NCBI GenBank assembly: GCA_033439265.1
Contig: JAVTVX010000016.1
Span: 23,989,701 to 24,053,700, forward strand
DNA length: 64,000 nucleotides
From: Dillenia suffruticosa
Taxonomy: Eukaryota; Streptophyta; Magnoliopsida; Dilleniales; Dilleniaceae
Direction of reading: 5' to 3'
Shown here: piece after piece, positions 1-12,159 of the stretch
Position numbering within the stretch: the stretch's first letter is position 1
How the letters are laid out: every line of letters begins with the position of its first letter
Position numbers and translations under genes: made by a program
The notes under the pieces: model-generated
What the model was told of the DNA's origin: nothing
The model's database searches: none
What the model saw: the letters and a program-made list of their open reading frames with translations, nothing else

Positions 1-198
1 TTTTTACCCTGCTTGCTTAGTATGATGATTTACACTGTCTTGTTGGTGGCATTACGCCACCTATAAAAGTCTTCATTTGTCTCTTTATTCTTTCATGATT
101 GAGTATCTTAATAATAATGTTTTGATTTTCTACACCCAATTATACCACCAAAATGCACTAACTTGCATTACTTACAAATAGCTATTACAAAGTATAAA

Positions 199-440
199 CG
201 AGTACCCTCGGCGTAACACTTGGTACGTCATACATTTTCATGACGCAACACCTCCGAGTACCCTCAGTGTAATGCTTGGTATGTCATACATCTTCTCGGT
301 GCAACGCCTCCGAGTACTCTTAATACAATGCCTGGTACGTTATACATCTTCTCAATGTAATGCCTCCGAGTACCCTTATGGTAACACATAGATATTATAC
401 ATCTTCAGGGCACAACGTCTCCGAGTACTCTCGGCGTAAT
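199..440. repeat. 56-bp tandem repeat, about 4.3 copies
   Basis: The motif CGAGTAC(C/T)CT recurs at 199, 255, 311, 367 and 422, a spacing of 56, 56, 56 and 55 bases. Each unit also carries a 'TGGTACGTCATACAT'-like and a 'GCAACGCCTC'-like block, with about 15-25% divergence between units by eye. It lies at the left end of LTR-like sequence (1-1250) and resembles the roughly 60-bp arrays seen near the 3' end of the gypsy fossils further right, so it is probably part of a retrotransposon remnant. Confidence 0.85.
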
Positions 441-2290
441 AGACCAATGCTAAATGTACTCAAGACCTAGTGACTCGATGACCGTCACCTAATACTGATG
501 CACCGCCCTAGCTACATTTGATGAGTAGCCTCAGTACTCCTCGACGAAATAGTAAAGATGTTATAGCCACAACATCCCTGGAAGCTCGGTGCGACGCCTA
601 ACTGCAATCCAATTCACTCAATCATGCAATAAATGCGACTTGAGGTTATCCATGAAGGAAATAAATCTTTAAGTGACCTTAGACCTTCCTTAAGCTGATG
701 AGAACCTTCCCCATTCTCGAAATTCTCGGAACAGTCCCATAAAATAAGGAGACACGTTTTGGCAAACACTCTTGATAAGGCATGAAGTTCCCACAGCAAT
801 TAAGACTTTCCTCAATCAACGAGATATTATATTTCTAAGAGGCCTTTGACTATTATTCCCGCAATCTCAGAGATCCTCAATAATCTTTCCGCAAGAAAAT
901 TAGGGTTTCAATACCCTTAAAACTTTACGGAATTTCAAGGACTACAGATATATATATATACGACATCGGCCGCCATTTAGGTAAGTCTCCTTTAAACTTA
1001 ACACATTACACACACCGGTAACATGGAGTCGGGACACTCTTCCTCTCAGTCTATTTTCTATACTCCAAACCTCTTGTCCCTACTTGAACGTCAAAGTATC
1101 CTCCACCAAAACATCCTTCTGCGGTTTTTTGCAGGTTCTCTTCCTTCGCAAAACTTTGGAGCACCAAGCAACTCAGAACCCACACTCAGTTAGGAGGATC
1201 AGGTATCTATAGAGAAAACCAACGTCTATTAGCACCAAACCTTTACAACCTCGGTACATTCATCACACAAGAAAATGTTTGATGGTGACAAAGTACTTTT
1301 TTTCAAGTAATATTCAACAAATATTATTTTTAGGTCATTGACTAGAATAATAAATATTCAATAGCATAGCAAGACTAGTGTTCTAGCTAATTCTTATGGG
1401 TGTTGCGGGGTGGAAGGTGATGACTGAGGAAAAAATATCCTTTCGTCTTCAAGGGACATTAACCTATTACTGAGGCATATGTATATATCTCATGCGCCAG
1501 AAAACCATTATACAAAATGATAGTACATGACCCAACAATCCATAACTATAAGGTTCAAAGATTACTGAATCCACGAGGCCATCGCAAAGTCCACAGACCA
1601 TCAAGGGGCCTCTCGATAAGCTCCTGAAATAGCCGAATAGGTGCTCGGTCGAACACTCTTGGCTACAGCTCGGTTAAACTCTCTCTGTTAAACCTCTAGC
1701 TACTACCAAATGGTCTTCCATTGAATAATGTCTCCGTCTACCAAATCAAGATCATGATTATCTAAGATTTGAATCTCTTCTAGTCCCATGAGTAATATCA
1801 CCGGATAAAAAAGGAAATCTCCATAATCTCATCTGATAAAGTAGAAAATTTCCTTGATAACTTGAACTTCCCTTAAAGTTGTAAGATCCTAAATCTCCTA
1901 AAAATCTTTGATTACAGTCTCTGTAATCTCGAAAGATTTTCAATGATCTCTCCATAAGGTGATTGATTTATTTTTATACTCCTAAGAAAGAGACTTGTTA
2001 TGCATGCACATGCTATATATACTAAACAGAAGTGATCAAGTACATTCTTTTGGCACTATATACACATTATTCAAAAAATATACAGAGCAAATTTAAAACT
2101 CTTCTCAATCTGTTTTCTTTCTCTCTTTTACTTCTCTTTCTGATTTGAGCGTCAGAGGTTACTCTATTGGACCACTTTCGGTGGGTTTTTGCAAGTCTGT
2201 TCCATTCACGAAGGCCTAGAGGAGGCGTTAGCACCAGTTTCCCATTTGAATCAGTAGAGCAGTTTATTTGTGGAGCAAACCTACATTCAA
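440..2290 (+). mobile_element. LTR-like gypsy remnants (two LTR ends)
   Basis: Two stretches end with the same kind of LTR 3' signature that is clearer at 17.5, 21.4 and 54.6 kb. The signature is a pyrimidine-rich leader, 'TTGA(A/G)CGTC', a short spacer, 'TTTTTTGCAGG' or 'TTTTTGCAAG', and then 'GTNTTAGCACC'. The first ends near 1250 and the second near 2250. No coding domain survives around them. They read as old, partial gypsy LTRs in plus orientation. The 5' limits are uncertain. Confidence 0.5.
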
Positions 2291-2641
2291 CATAAGTAAA
2301 TAAAATATCTGAATTTATTGGGAAATATCAGACATCACTAACTTGGCTTGGCTAAGAAAATATTGCATGATAGATAAGATACTTTATGCTAGTTAAACAA
2401 CTCCAAAGAATCAAGAAAGAGGTGTTTGGATAAAAGGTATAGGAATCAAGAATGGAAACAAAATCCATATAAGTTGTTTGGATTAATGGAATAGAAATGA
2501 AGATAAGAACAAAACTTTCGAAATATAAGTTTTATGAAAGCCAAATAAAATGATGGATTTCGATCGAAACCCATGTCTAAAACCTTAGGGAAAAAATTGG
2601 TCGCTTTTTACCCTCGTCTTGTTTAACAACCACTCTACTAT

Positions 2642-2649
<8 letters not shown>

Positions 2650-2678
<29 letters not shown>

Positions 2679-2680
2679 GG
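2650..2680. repeat. (CT)n microsatellite
   Basis: Uninterrupted CT dinucleotides, about 15 copies, inside the MITE-like segment. Confidence 0.95.
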
Positions 2681-3014
2681 TTATTCTGCTTTCTTTTTCT
2701 CTCTATAAAACCTGTGCATTGTCTATGAAACCATCATTTTTCAAAATTTAATTTCTCTAAAGAGTAATGCTATGGTGGTTCATGTCATCAACGGCTGCTC
2801 AACTCTGTGTTCTGTTTTCTTGCCTTCTATCTCTTCTCAACAATGTTATTTGAATCTAATCAAAGATTTCACAGGTGTTCAGAGGAGAATTTTGGTGAAG
2901 TGATCATCATTTTCAATGACAATCTCGGCGGAGGAGGTGGCTAGGATGTCACCGGAGAATATTTTGGATTTCAAATTAGGAAAGGAAAAGGTTAGGGGTG
3001 GCACTACGGGTGTG

Positions 3015-3190
3015 AAGAGAGAGAGAGCATTTTGAGAGAGAGAGAGAAGGGGGAGAGGGAGAGATGACATGGGTTTTAGATAGAGAGAGAGTGAGTGAGA
3101 GAGAAGAGAGTCGTAGGTAATAACATGAGTTTTAGAGAGAGAGAGAACAGGGAGAGGGAGAGACGGAGAGAGTGAGTGAAGAGAGGGCAT
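3015..3190. repeat. GA-rich purine minisatellite
   Basis: Purine tract built of GAGAGA blocks separated by the spacer 'ATGACATGGGTTTTAGA' and its variant 'AACATGAGTTTTAGA' about 65 bases later, so it is a loose tandem duplication rather than a simple SSR. No gene. Confidence 0.75.
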
Positions 3191-3953
3191 TTTAACCCTG
3201 CCAATCAGCAGAGTTTAAAACACAACTTCTAAGAGAGGGCATTTCACTCACGTAATGACATGGGTTTAAAAATTTAACAGCTTTTAATGCATTTATCCGG
3301 GTGATTGTTGGCTAAGATCAAGAGTAAGTGAAGAGAGAGGACATTTTTAACTCATAAAAATATTGTTTTATTAAAGGTAAATTCGATAATTATATGATTT
3401 TCGTTTCTAAAGATATTTAAACTATATATCAATTATGGTAATTTTATTTATTTTAAAATTTGAACCAAACAAAAGATATCGGATTTCGATTCCGATTCCA
3501 ATTCCGATTCCGATTCCAATTCATAGGGTTTTTCATTCCAATTCTAATGCTGATTTTCGCATACGAACCAAACGCTACCGATAATATATACCGAAAACAA
3601 AACAAATGCTTCAAGATACAAAGAAAAATTATGATTTAGTTTTACAACTTGTTGAAATCAATCTGATGGCTAGCTTTTACATTTGAGCCAAATTATAGTT
3701 TCAATGCAGCCACAAGAAGTTGTCAACAGGTAGACAACTTTGACTTGCAACATATTATTTATTCCCACCAAAAAGTCAAAAGGCTTTGCTTTGAGGTAAT
3801 CATGGCAGGTATCATGGAACTGAAATATCTAACATATAATAAAGTGAATCCCTCATGCCCAACTTTGGTTTTCTACATTAAAGATACATGAGGCAAGTAT
3901 TAGTGAATGATGGTACAGGAGCAATAAACTAACAAGTCTGTAACCTATTAAAT

Positions 3954-4193
3954 TCAAATCTCTACAAGGATCATATAAAGAGAAAATGTACATACAATGA
4001 AGCAATGCACAAGTGTCCGCTCCTGCCCCATTCGGTGCACCCAGCTCTTTGCTTGTGCTTCTGCTGTTGGATTGAGAAGTGGTTCCACAAGAACAACATG
4101 CTGTGCTTCCAAAAGATCGAGTCCAATGGCTACATGTTGGATTAAGAGCAGTAACACTTGAATATCTTTTGGTTCCACATGCTGATCATCCAT
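3954..4193 (-). pseudogene. SHPRH-type SNF2 helicase C-terminal exon relic
   Basis: The 79-codon frame carries the distinctive late helicase-C block of SHPRH/RAD5-like SNF2 proteins: a 'LLEAQHVVLVEPLLNP' stretch, then 'AEAQA', then an HRMGQE box that corresponds to the usual HRIGQ motif VI, then a 'TLVHCFIV' stretch. In intact relatives the order is the same, with HRIGQ and a VHRF segment leading to 'TVEESIY'. Here the frame passes straight after FIV into sequence that looks like a GTATGT donor, so the piece ends at an apparent exon border. No upstream SHPRH domains (SNF2-N, RING, PHD) occur between it and the EDR4-like gene, so it cannot be a working gene. It is either a partial duplication of a neighbouring SHPRH gene or a captured exon. 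The M and C substitutions in conserved positions fit a decaying copy. Confidence 0.75.
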
Positions 4194-4302
4194 ATTAGTG
4201 TTGGAACTTGAAGATTGCTTGTAGATATGAAGGTCCTCAACAATAGAAGTTGGATTGCGCAGTTGACCATTTATGAGGGAGACATACGGGAGAATTTTAG
4301 CA

Positions 4303-7300
4303 TCAAGGCCTCAAGCTGTTCCCAATTCCTGTATTCTCCTGAAGGCAATTCGTGCTCCTCCCTGCACCAGAGCCGTATATCACTTCACCAGGAGAGGAGT
4401 AGCCCATAAGAAGATGAAGTGGTGAGGTTGACATAGGTCGCAACTGCTCCACTTCTGACAACTTCAGCATACGGAAAGATGCTCTGGTGTGTTCATTCTG
4501 CTTCACCGGCTTCTTGTCTTCCATTTCAGTCTCATATGTTTCAAAGGTGCTGTTATAGCTGCTTTGTGACTGCTTCAAGGCATGCTTCTTTGTCTCTCCC
4601 ATGGGCTCAGAAGAACTACCCCACTGTGCCATTTTATAGTTTACTTTACCCTGGGCAGCATTAGATGAAGACGTGAGATATATAGGCCCCCTTGCGGTAG
4701 AACAGCTTTTGCTAAAGGAGAGTCCAGAATAATCAGAACAGGATACAGGGTCCCCATGAGGGCAACCAGATGATAACGATGGATTCTGCTCGGCAATAGC
4801 AGCACCATTGTCATCAACCTCAGTTGGGGGCATAGCAGTAACATGTGGTGTATAGGGAGCGAGGTGAGTTTGGTTCTCCAGGGAAAACTTTAGTACCTCA
4901 GAGCAAGCACCGCACTTAAGATGATGGCATCTCCTCTTAAAGAGAAGAAAATCAGCAGGTAGCTGCAGCAGTTTTGAGCAATAGTGGCAACTTATTAAAG
5001 GGGATCCACCTGCTATAGGTCGCAAATGCCGCTTTCCATGGAGACTGATCTCCCTCATATGCAGCTTCTTCATCTCATGATCTTTATGCCTATGATCACC
5101 AGGTGCCCTATCATGGCCACATGAAGGAAATGGAGAGATCGAGTGTTGGGGACTTGGATGAGCAGATGCAGAGCAATATGTTCTATGACATTTACATCCA
5201 GGGCAGGCCCTGCATAACCCCTGGCTATAGCAGACAAAAGAAGGCATCTGCACAACGCAAGTCCACTCTTGTGGGTGGCAATGGAAACAAGAGTAATCGA
5301 CTTGCCGTTCTTTGTCCATGCAACCCTGCGAGAAGGGAATTTGTGATAGTAAACACCGTTGACATCCAGACTTCCCTCCCCTGCATCTTCTGAGACAGTC
5401 AGAGTAGTATAAATTATGATGACTTTGCCTCGCATTTGCTGCTTCACAACCACAGAATGTGGGGCAATCCTTGTCCTTCCAGCTGCTCATCGAATGAACC
5501 CTTCCATTTGCTTTGCCAATCCGGTTGCAAGTTCTACAAAGCTGATCCCGCAGTTCACAAACAATATTCAACAAGTCCATCTTGTCCTGTTCAGAGTATG
5601 GGTGCTTGTCAGAAACAAGAAGCCTCCGTTTATAGTCAGCATGTCCATGTCTTGAAGTGCTACCATTTTCACACCGAGTACAAGAACCCCTCAGATCGGA
5701 GAGCACTGATGAATGTTCACTTCTTGCCAATTTTATTGGATGCTCCTGCTTCGTTGGTTTCTGCTTTGCATCTAAATACCTGCTACAGCTTTCTGCAGAC
5801 AAAAAGCTCCTCGCTTTCTGCATTTCCAAGTTGCTTCTCACTGTGCCCTTTAGTATAATTTTCTGTATACTAGGGGTTTGTTCCGAGACAACAAAGTCTG
5901 CAGAATCATGGGAATTAAACAAAGCTCTAGTAGATGTTTGCGGACATTGGTCAGGGACATTGTCATCAGTTCCATCATAGGAACAGATACTGCCATCATA
6001 AGCGCGTGAGCTTCTAGTTGTTGGAGATTTAGGCAAATCCCCATGCATACTAAGCTCAGAGCCAGGGAAAATCACATCTGATGTTTCCTCAGCATTTGTG
6101 GACCTTAAACCATCAAAATTACCAAGTGATCTTACATTAACTTGCTCCTCTTCACTGAAAGGAGTTTCACCGGTATGTGGTGGAATATATTCGTGAGTCT
6201 GCATAGGTGTAGTAATATGTGGACTGCTTATTCTTCTAGCAGGTAAGTTGTTGGTATTCGGAATACTGAAGTTAGAATCAGCTTCTTCAGCTTCATTTGC
6301 TTCACCACTTGTTTCATCTTGTGGTGATATTTCTTCATTCTCATGAGATGTGAGCTCAGTGAACGAACAAACTTCATTTGACACTATTGGTTGCTCTGTG
6401 TTGTTGCCAGAATCATTGTTATCAATCTCGTTATTGTGAGATGAAGAAAGTTCATAGGCAGAGGGTAGCATCAATCTCTGACTTGCGTTTCTAAGTGCTT
6501 TATTATCTTGAAAGGAATTGCCTAGTTCAGGTGATTGAGAAGAAACTGTTTCAACAGGGCTTAATTTGGTGCATTTCTCATCATCTTTCTGATGTTTTGC
6601 TGCAAGCAATACAAGAATCGTTAGAAACTTATACTCTCTGATGCCATTAGTCTCAAGGGCATATGTAGGGACTTCTCCTGAAAGAAAGGAACATCACATC
6701 TGTGATGCTAGCATGTAGAATTATATGCATCATAATGACTAAAATGAGACCTCTAACTATGCAATAATCATGTGATCATAATAGGTTGATTCCAAGAATT
6801 TTATTCTCTATGAGAATAAGGGACACCGTAATCAAATTCACAGCAACAACTATACCAAAGATCATAAGTACAACACACAGACACAAAGAATCAAAAAGCA
6901 AAAAGGACCAAGAGCTAATTTATTCAATGCAAATAATTTATATTTTCAAATTGAGAATTTTACACAGATCAAAGTTTTATGCTATCAAATAACAGAACCA
7001 AAAACCCAGCCAGAAGTTGCCAAACCAAATCAAATCAATACAAAATCACAGTTGTGATACAGATATTCAATTTGTCATTCAAGATTAGTATGCTAAAATA
7101 TATAAGCAAAATGTCCTAAAACAAATAAGGAAATAAGATCAGATTATAACCTATAAGAAAGTAGAAATAAAGTAAGGGAACTATTCTAAAATCGTAAATA
7201 CCAAATATTTACAAACATATCCGCATCAATATGTTTGCACATAATGATGTGATTTTATGTTGAATAAAATGATTTTACAAACATGACATCATTTTTGCAA

Positions 7301-7686
7301 TGAATTATCCTAGGATCATAAAAGTTTCTAGAAATTGAGTTGGCAAAAATAAGTAGTCAGAACTCTAAGAAAAAAAAAAAATCAGGTGGTGAGGAGGTGA
7401 GGTCATCCTATCCTAAAAGACAGGAAGTGACATCGACCAAGAAAGCAAGTCCAGTGTAGATATGTGTAGGGGATATAACTAACTCTGGATTGTCACATAT
7501 AAGTGGAACATCCTCTTTCTTAAGGCTTATCGAATAGGGAATTCATATTCTTCAGATAAGATTACCTTGTAGAGTTGTCTCACATCCACCACATTTGTAC
7601 ACATTAAGGTCTGGCAACTCAGGAAGAAGCTGGCGACATTTGGGGCATTTTACTACTCTAACTTTCATAGTTACCTGACTGCCCAT
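4303..7686 (-). CDS. EDR4-like / DUF3133 zinc-ribbon protein (2 coding exons)
   Basis: Coding exon 1 is 7566-7686 and coding exon 2 is 4303-6599; together they give about 805 aa. Exon 1 ends AAG|GTAATC and exon 2 follows TTGCAG|CAAAAC; the phase-1 join is in frame. The ATG at 7686 is chosen because an in-frame TAA lies six codons upstream and the product then starts MGSQVTMKVRVVKCPKC, like EDR4-family N-termini; the ATG at 7668 is an alternative. Residues C14, C17, C32 and C35 form the N-terminal zinc ribbon. A second one (C578, C581, C603, C606) is the DUF3133 domain typical of the family. Between them lie a Ser/Glu/Asn-rich disordered stretch and a Cys/His-rich segment (about 440-560). Arabidopsis EDR4 is a peripheral negative regulator of powdery-mildew resistance acting with EDR1 and clathrin-related trafficking; the same role here is an inference. 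The reading frame of exon 2 is unbroken for 2.3 kb. Confidence 0.93.
6600..7565 (-). other. Intron 1 of the EDR4-like gene
   Basis: 966-bp AT-rich intron with a GTAATC donor and TTGCAG acceptor. No transposon or RNA gene was recognised within it; a plus-strand frame at 6786-6992 has no codon structure worth keeping. Confidence 0.9.
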
Positions 7687-9755
7687 ATTCTTCAAGTTCC
7701 CTTAGTGCAATCATCAAATGCTGAACTGTGACAGAGAAACATATTACAGTGTCAGAGCAAGTTCATCTATGAATGATTCAGAAATGTCTTCTCTAAGGAA
7801 CAAGAATTGATCATGTGTGCTTCTCAAAGGTGACGAGCTGAATAAGATGCTGAGAAACAAGCAAATCATGATTCTACATCAACATGGCGGTCTTTAAGGA
7901 ATGACAACTTGATTAATGACTACAGATTAGTACTAAATGGCTTGACACCTGCCCTGTAGGGCTTTATTATTTGGAGAAATTGTTTTCACTTCACAGAATT
8001 TGCAGGAGAGATGTTGGAGGACCAGCATTCACCAAGACTACATATGGCAAGAGGGAACAGTTGTATTACATTGTTACTCTTGCTATGTGCAATGGAATCA
8101 ATTTTTATTTATTTATTTATTGTTTTAAAATGGGAATCTGTAGCTCTTCCATTGAGTTGAAAAGCAGAAATTGAAATGGGGGCTAAACGATCAAGAATAA
8201 TTGAACTTAAAGTGCAGTTTAACCAGTATCATATGCAATGATGAGAAGGGGAACAAGAATAATGAGACTGCAGTGCATGACACAAAAAAAAGTTCTCTTC
8301 CCCTTTGCAGTAAGGAGAAGATTAGATTGAATTGCAAGAATAATTAGATTAAAATAGTTTCATTCTATGTTTGTTATTGCAAGAATTAATTTTCATGAGA
8401 AGACTAATTTATCCAAGGAACAACACTTTTATGTGTATCAGGTAATCCTACCGGACAAACATTTGTACAAGAACATTATTTTATCATTTCTATCCAATAT
8501 CAAGCATAGTATCAATATTTATCATATACCGATCTAATGTAATGTTATCCTATCCTATCCACGGGCCACCGTGAAAGGAAGGGGGCCTGAAGTGAAACCC
8601 CGGGTCGGTGCCGGCGGTAATAAAAGGATAACAGCACAGGGTGAAATTTGGGAAGATCAAGGAAGATTGATGACGCAAAAGACGAAATAGGAGCGATTAG
8701 GAAAATAGAACAAAGAGGATGCATTTTGCTAAAAACAAAATATGTAAGCAAGTTAAAAAAATAAAAAATAAAAAAAGGATCAAGTTGCTTGACTGGGCTT
8801 CCGCAAGATCAGCAAATATGATATGCTGGGAAGGCCAGGCCAAAAAGATAATAGTAGTTGGATCTGAACCTAATTGAAAGTGTTAACTCGAATCTGAATT
8901 CAAAATCAAGACAACACGGGGAGTAGCAAAATTAACCTCCTGAAGCCCTAAGGAAACGAAACCCTCATTATTATTATTATTGTTGCTGTTATTATTATTA
9001 TTAGTATAATTATTATTATTATTAGAGATGATAACACTCCCAGCGAGTGAAACTAAAGATGCAAAATGTGGAGATCTCATTATTTTACATTGATTGGTCG
9101 CTGGCTGGATACATACCAATTCACATCAAAAACGATGAACAATAACAGAAGAGTATCTCAACAAGCGAATTTGCTAACCTCAACGAATTTCATCCAAGAA
9201 GCAAGAGCAGACTTGGGGACTCTTGAAAATCTAAATAAATGAGGGGAGTAAGTGCGCAACAATTAACAAACCTCACAAGAAAGATTAACTGCCAGGCGAT
9301 GGGAGAGTTGTTGATAGTCGTAGAGAAATTTTCCTGTTCGTGAGTGCAAACACAGACTCTGGTTATTCTTCCTCAAAACGACTCCACCTCCCTTTTCCTT
9401 CTCGAGTTTGAAATAATTATTTTAAAAGTCAACAAGTCTTGTCTTCCGTGTAGGGGAAGTTCGTCAACCGGGTAGACCCTACACCTTCTCCAGTCTGCCC
9501 TTTTCCCTCCCCCCGACTTCAACTCGGGGCTACCGGTGTTTCTTTTTGTCCACACAACAGAAGCCAAAATAAGAGAACAGAGGATTTCAGTTTTGAAAAA
9601 GGTTAGTTTGGCAGATGTTGCCGAACACAACTTTCAACATTAACTTTTTTTTTTCTTAATATATCCTTTGGAGGGGAATTTACTTCCATATATGATAATT
9701 CTGCTAATTCAAATGAAATAGTTTATAGATAATAATTCTGTTAATTTAAATGAAA
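7687..9755 (-). other. 5' flank of the EDR4-like gene; no coding gene seen
   Basis: An apparent non-coding 5' exon could end at the CAG|GTAACT just upstream of the start codon, but no transcript evidence is available. A (TTA/ATT)n run lies at 8969-9030. Short GC-rich patches at 8560-8620 and 9440-9540 look like promoter or 5' leader DNA. Frames on both strands here are short, without recognisable domains, and lack splice support. Confidence 0.5.
8969..9030. repeat. (ATT)n microsatellite, interrupted
   Basis: Trinucleotide ATT/TTA repeats broken by TGTTGCTG and GTATAA, in the upstream region of the EDR4-like gene. Confidence 0.9.
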
Positions 9756-9759
9756 TGGT

Positions 9760-12150
9760 TTAACCGTATAGTGACCTCGAACGATGAGCCTACAAAAAGA
9801 TCACCGGAGTGTGTTCCGACGAAGGAAACTCTGACACTCAAATTAGAAAACGATTTTCAAAAAAAAAAACAGACTGATATTGAGAGAGAGAGAGTCAAAG
9901 GACTTTGTATGGTTATGTGCTTTGTGTAGATTAAGAGAACTTATTTTGATGGTAGGCATATTGAAACCTATATATTTTTTGCTTGTGAAAGTCGTGTGCA
10001 TGTGGTTGATAAAACTCTAATTTTCTTATGAAAATGTCCCGAGATTTCAGGAGATCAAAATGTAGAGCTCTCAAAAATTATGAAATCTTACCCGTTTGGG
10101 AAGTTCACATCGTCAGGAAAATTTTTTTTCCTTTGCAAATCTTTTTTTCCATTTTCATAAGATTCTCCCTATATTTTTAGGGAAACAAATATTTTTAACA
10201 GATTGGGTGACTTATACTGAGTGCCAAGAAGGCCTAGAGATCGATTCATCGAGGTGCTGAACAATCGGTGATTACAAAGGGTAATTGATCAGTGAATACC
10301 GATGGAATATGTTGACAGTCATAGGCCTAACAAGTCTGGCCCCTACACGATTTAGGTTATATACCATCACTTATCCCTACTCCTTATGTCATTTGAAAAG
10401 AGAGATGTAAGGAGTAAGCCAAATGTTAATATTTGGAAAGTCGCGAATGCGTTAATATGTTTAATTCCCGAGTAAATGATCCCGAAGTAAATGATTCGTG
10501 AGAAGTTGAAGAGATTGAAACTCCTCATTCATTGCGCATTTTCTCATTGGATCATTTTGTCCGCCCAAAATCATGAAGTTCATGTTTTCATGGCTATAAA
10601 TAAGGAATGTATCACCTAGTATCGTCTCAGGGAGATCTTACATACTTTCATGAGTAATTCTACAAGTTTTTTCTGTTGAGCGCTTGCATTTTTTAGATAT
10701 ATCTTGATTATGGGTTTTGAGCCACAAAACCCTGTGGTTTAGGAAACTTATGTCAATGCGACGTTCCATCAGAGATGGGACTGCTGATGCGAGGTCTTAT
10801 CATGTCATTCGATGTTTGGGTATCATGGTGGAGGCTGTTAGGGCTCTCATCAGTGTTTTCAACCTTGTGAAGGGAGAGATATTTATTCTGAAGGCTCTCT
10901 TCCGAGGTCAAAACCATCATCTGGTCACATTGGTGTAACAGAGATTATCTGAGACACTTCTTGGTGTTTCGACAAATCGGGCGATAGGAGAAGTTGGAAA
11001 ACAAAGGAGTCTGGGCATGGTAGAGGGTCTGATGCATCCTCTTAGTTTCTTTTTGGTCAATTACTACCTACTTGAACTCCTTTCTAGTTTTTGCTAGAAA
11101 AAGTTTGTAATTTTTACCCTCCTCAATTCCACCACTCGAGGGTGGTCGGCAGATTGCAGAGGCTTCTACGGTCTTCTAGTCCTGATAGTGTAATATCGAG
11201 AATTCATGGACTTTTTTCAGCTCTCAATCATCTTTCTATTGTGGATTTCTCATGTATCTCTTTTAATGTAATTTGGTCCGATTTAGAGACTTATAAATTG
11301 TATCCGACTATATATCCTGATATGTATTCGTCGTCTTGAAATAAAAGAAAAATTTCTATTTCTTGCTTGTTGATCTTTCTTTTGAATAGTCATCTGACCG
11401 TTAGTAGTTTACCGATGTGAATGATGAGCGTTGTTGAGCAAATGGCTTAACCGATGTGGGGGACTTCTTGGTCGGTTGACTTTCTCACTAGCATGATATT
11501 ATTCTTTCATCCTTTATCCTTCATGTAATCTTTGACTGAAAGAGTAAATTCGCTTGAATAGGGGATTTTGTTCGTTTGGGAGCTTAACCTAGTGAGAGGG
11601 CCATGTATATTTTGTTCAGGAGACTCATCCCTTAATACGTTCGTTCGTTAGATGGGGCAATACTTGCCCATTCAGGGAGATGAATCCTAACGATAAGACT
11701 CCATGTGGGAGGACGGGACGACACTGGCCTCTTCGAGAAGATAGATCTCAACGATATAACTCCGTTTAGGATGACAGGGCCACACTAGCCTATTCAGGGA
11801 GATAGATCTCAATGATAGGATTTTGTTCGGGAGGTCGGGACGACACTGACTCGTTCAAGGAAATAAATCCTAATGATAGAACTCTGTTCAAGAGGATCGG
11901 GTGACATTGGCCCATTCAGGGAGCTAGAGACCTTACTAGCGGCATGTTCTGAGAAGCACGAGAGCAAATTGATTGGCACAACAATGTAGGAGGCCATAGG
12001 AGTTTTACCTGCCGTTCGTAGAATGAGATGTGTTCGTTCGATTGAACATTAACCCTCATTGATAATAGATGCGTAGGTTCTCGGAGTTCTATGTTTGGGG
12101 TATGACGAAGTTGTGCAGTAATCGAGGCGATAAATATCTAGGCGAACTTT
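9760..12150 (-). mobile_element. Tat-like Ty3/gypsy 3' remnant (3' LTR, unassigned block, 60-bp array)
   Basis: Read on the minus strand, the LTR begins TGTAGGGGCC near 10346 and ends near 9770 with the same 'TTTTTGTAGGCTCAT' end style as the LTRs at 17.6 and 54.6 kb. Right of it is an unassigned block (10440-11340) with a TATA-like CTATAAATA at about 10594 and short plus-strand frames. Next comes an array of roughly 60-bp units at 11580-11940 built around 'TTCAGGGAGATAGATC'. This order matches the 3' end of the large fossil at 44.6-55.2 kb. It is a broken, old remnant; gag and pol are absent. Confidence 0.65.
11580..11940. repeat. About 60-bp tandem array in gypsy remnant
   Basis: Five to six degenerate units, each with a 'CATTCAGGGAGATAGATC' like core, then 'AATGATAG(G/A)' and 'GTTCGGGAGG'. 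The same kind of unit occurs at 19560-19800 and 49860-50740 in related elements. Confidence 0.8.
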
Positions 12151-12159
12151 TGAGGTGGT

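Larger units (their letters stand above)
2419..3580. mobile_element. MITE-like segment with SSR-rich core
   Basis: The segment opens with GGTGTTTGGATA and closes with GAACCAAACGCTACC, which are imperfect inverted ends of the GG(T)GTTTGG type. Inside are a (CT)n run at about 2650-2680, a purine-rich GA minisatellite at 3015-3190, and a run of GATTCC/AATTCC pentamer-like repeats at 3480-3545. No coding sequence and no clear target duplication were found. It could be a PIF/Harbinger- or hAT-related non-autonomous element; the class is inferred only from the ends. Confidence 0.4.

Noticed and set aside
5103-5980. Several plus-strand and alternative-frame reading frames of 60-140 codons
   Set aside because: All are shadows of the continuous EDR4-like exon on the minus strand.
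9373-9630. 85-codon minus-strand frame
   Set aside because: No recognisable domain or splice partner; composition resembles a leader or promoter segment.
10717-11339. Possible small host gene with a TATA-like box at about 10594
   Set aside because: It lies between a gypsy LTR and its 60-bp array, is split into short frames and has no recognised domain; better explained as part of the fossil.
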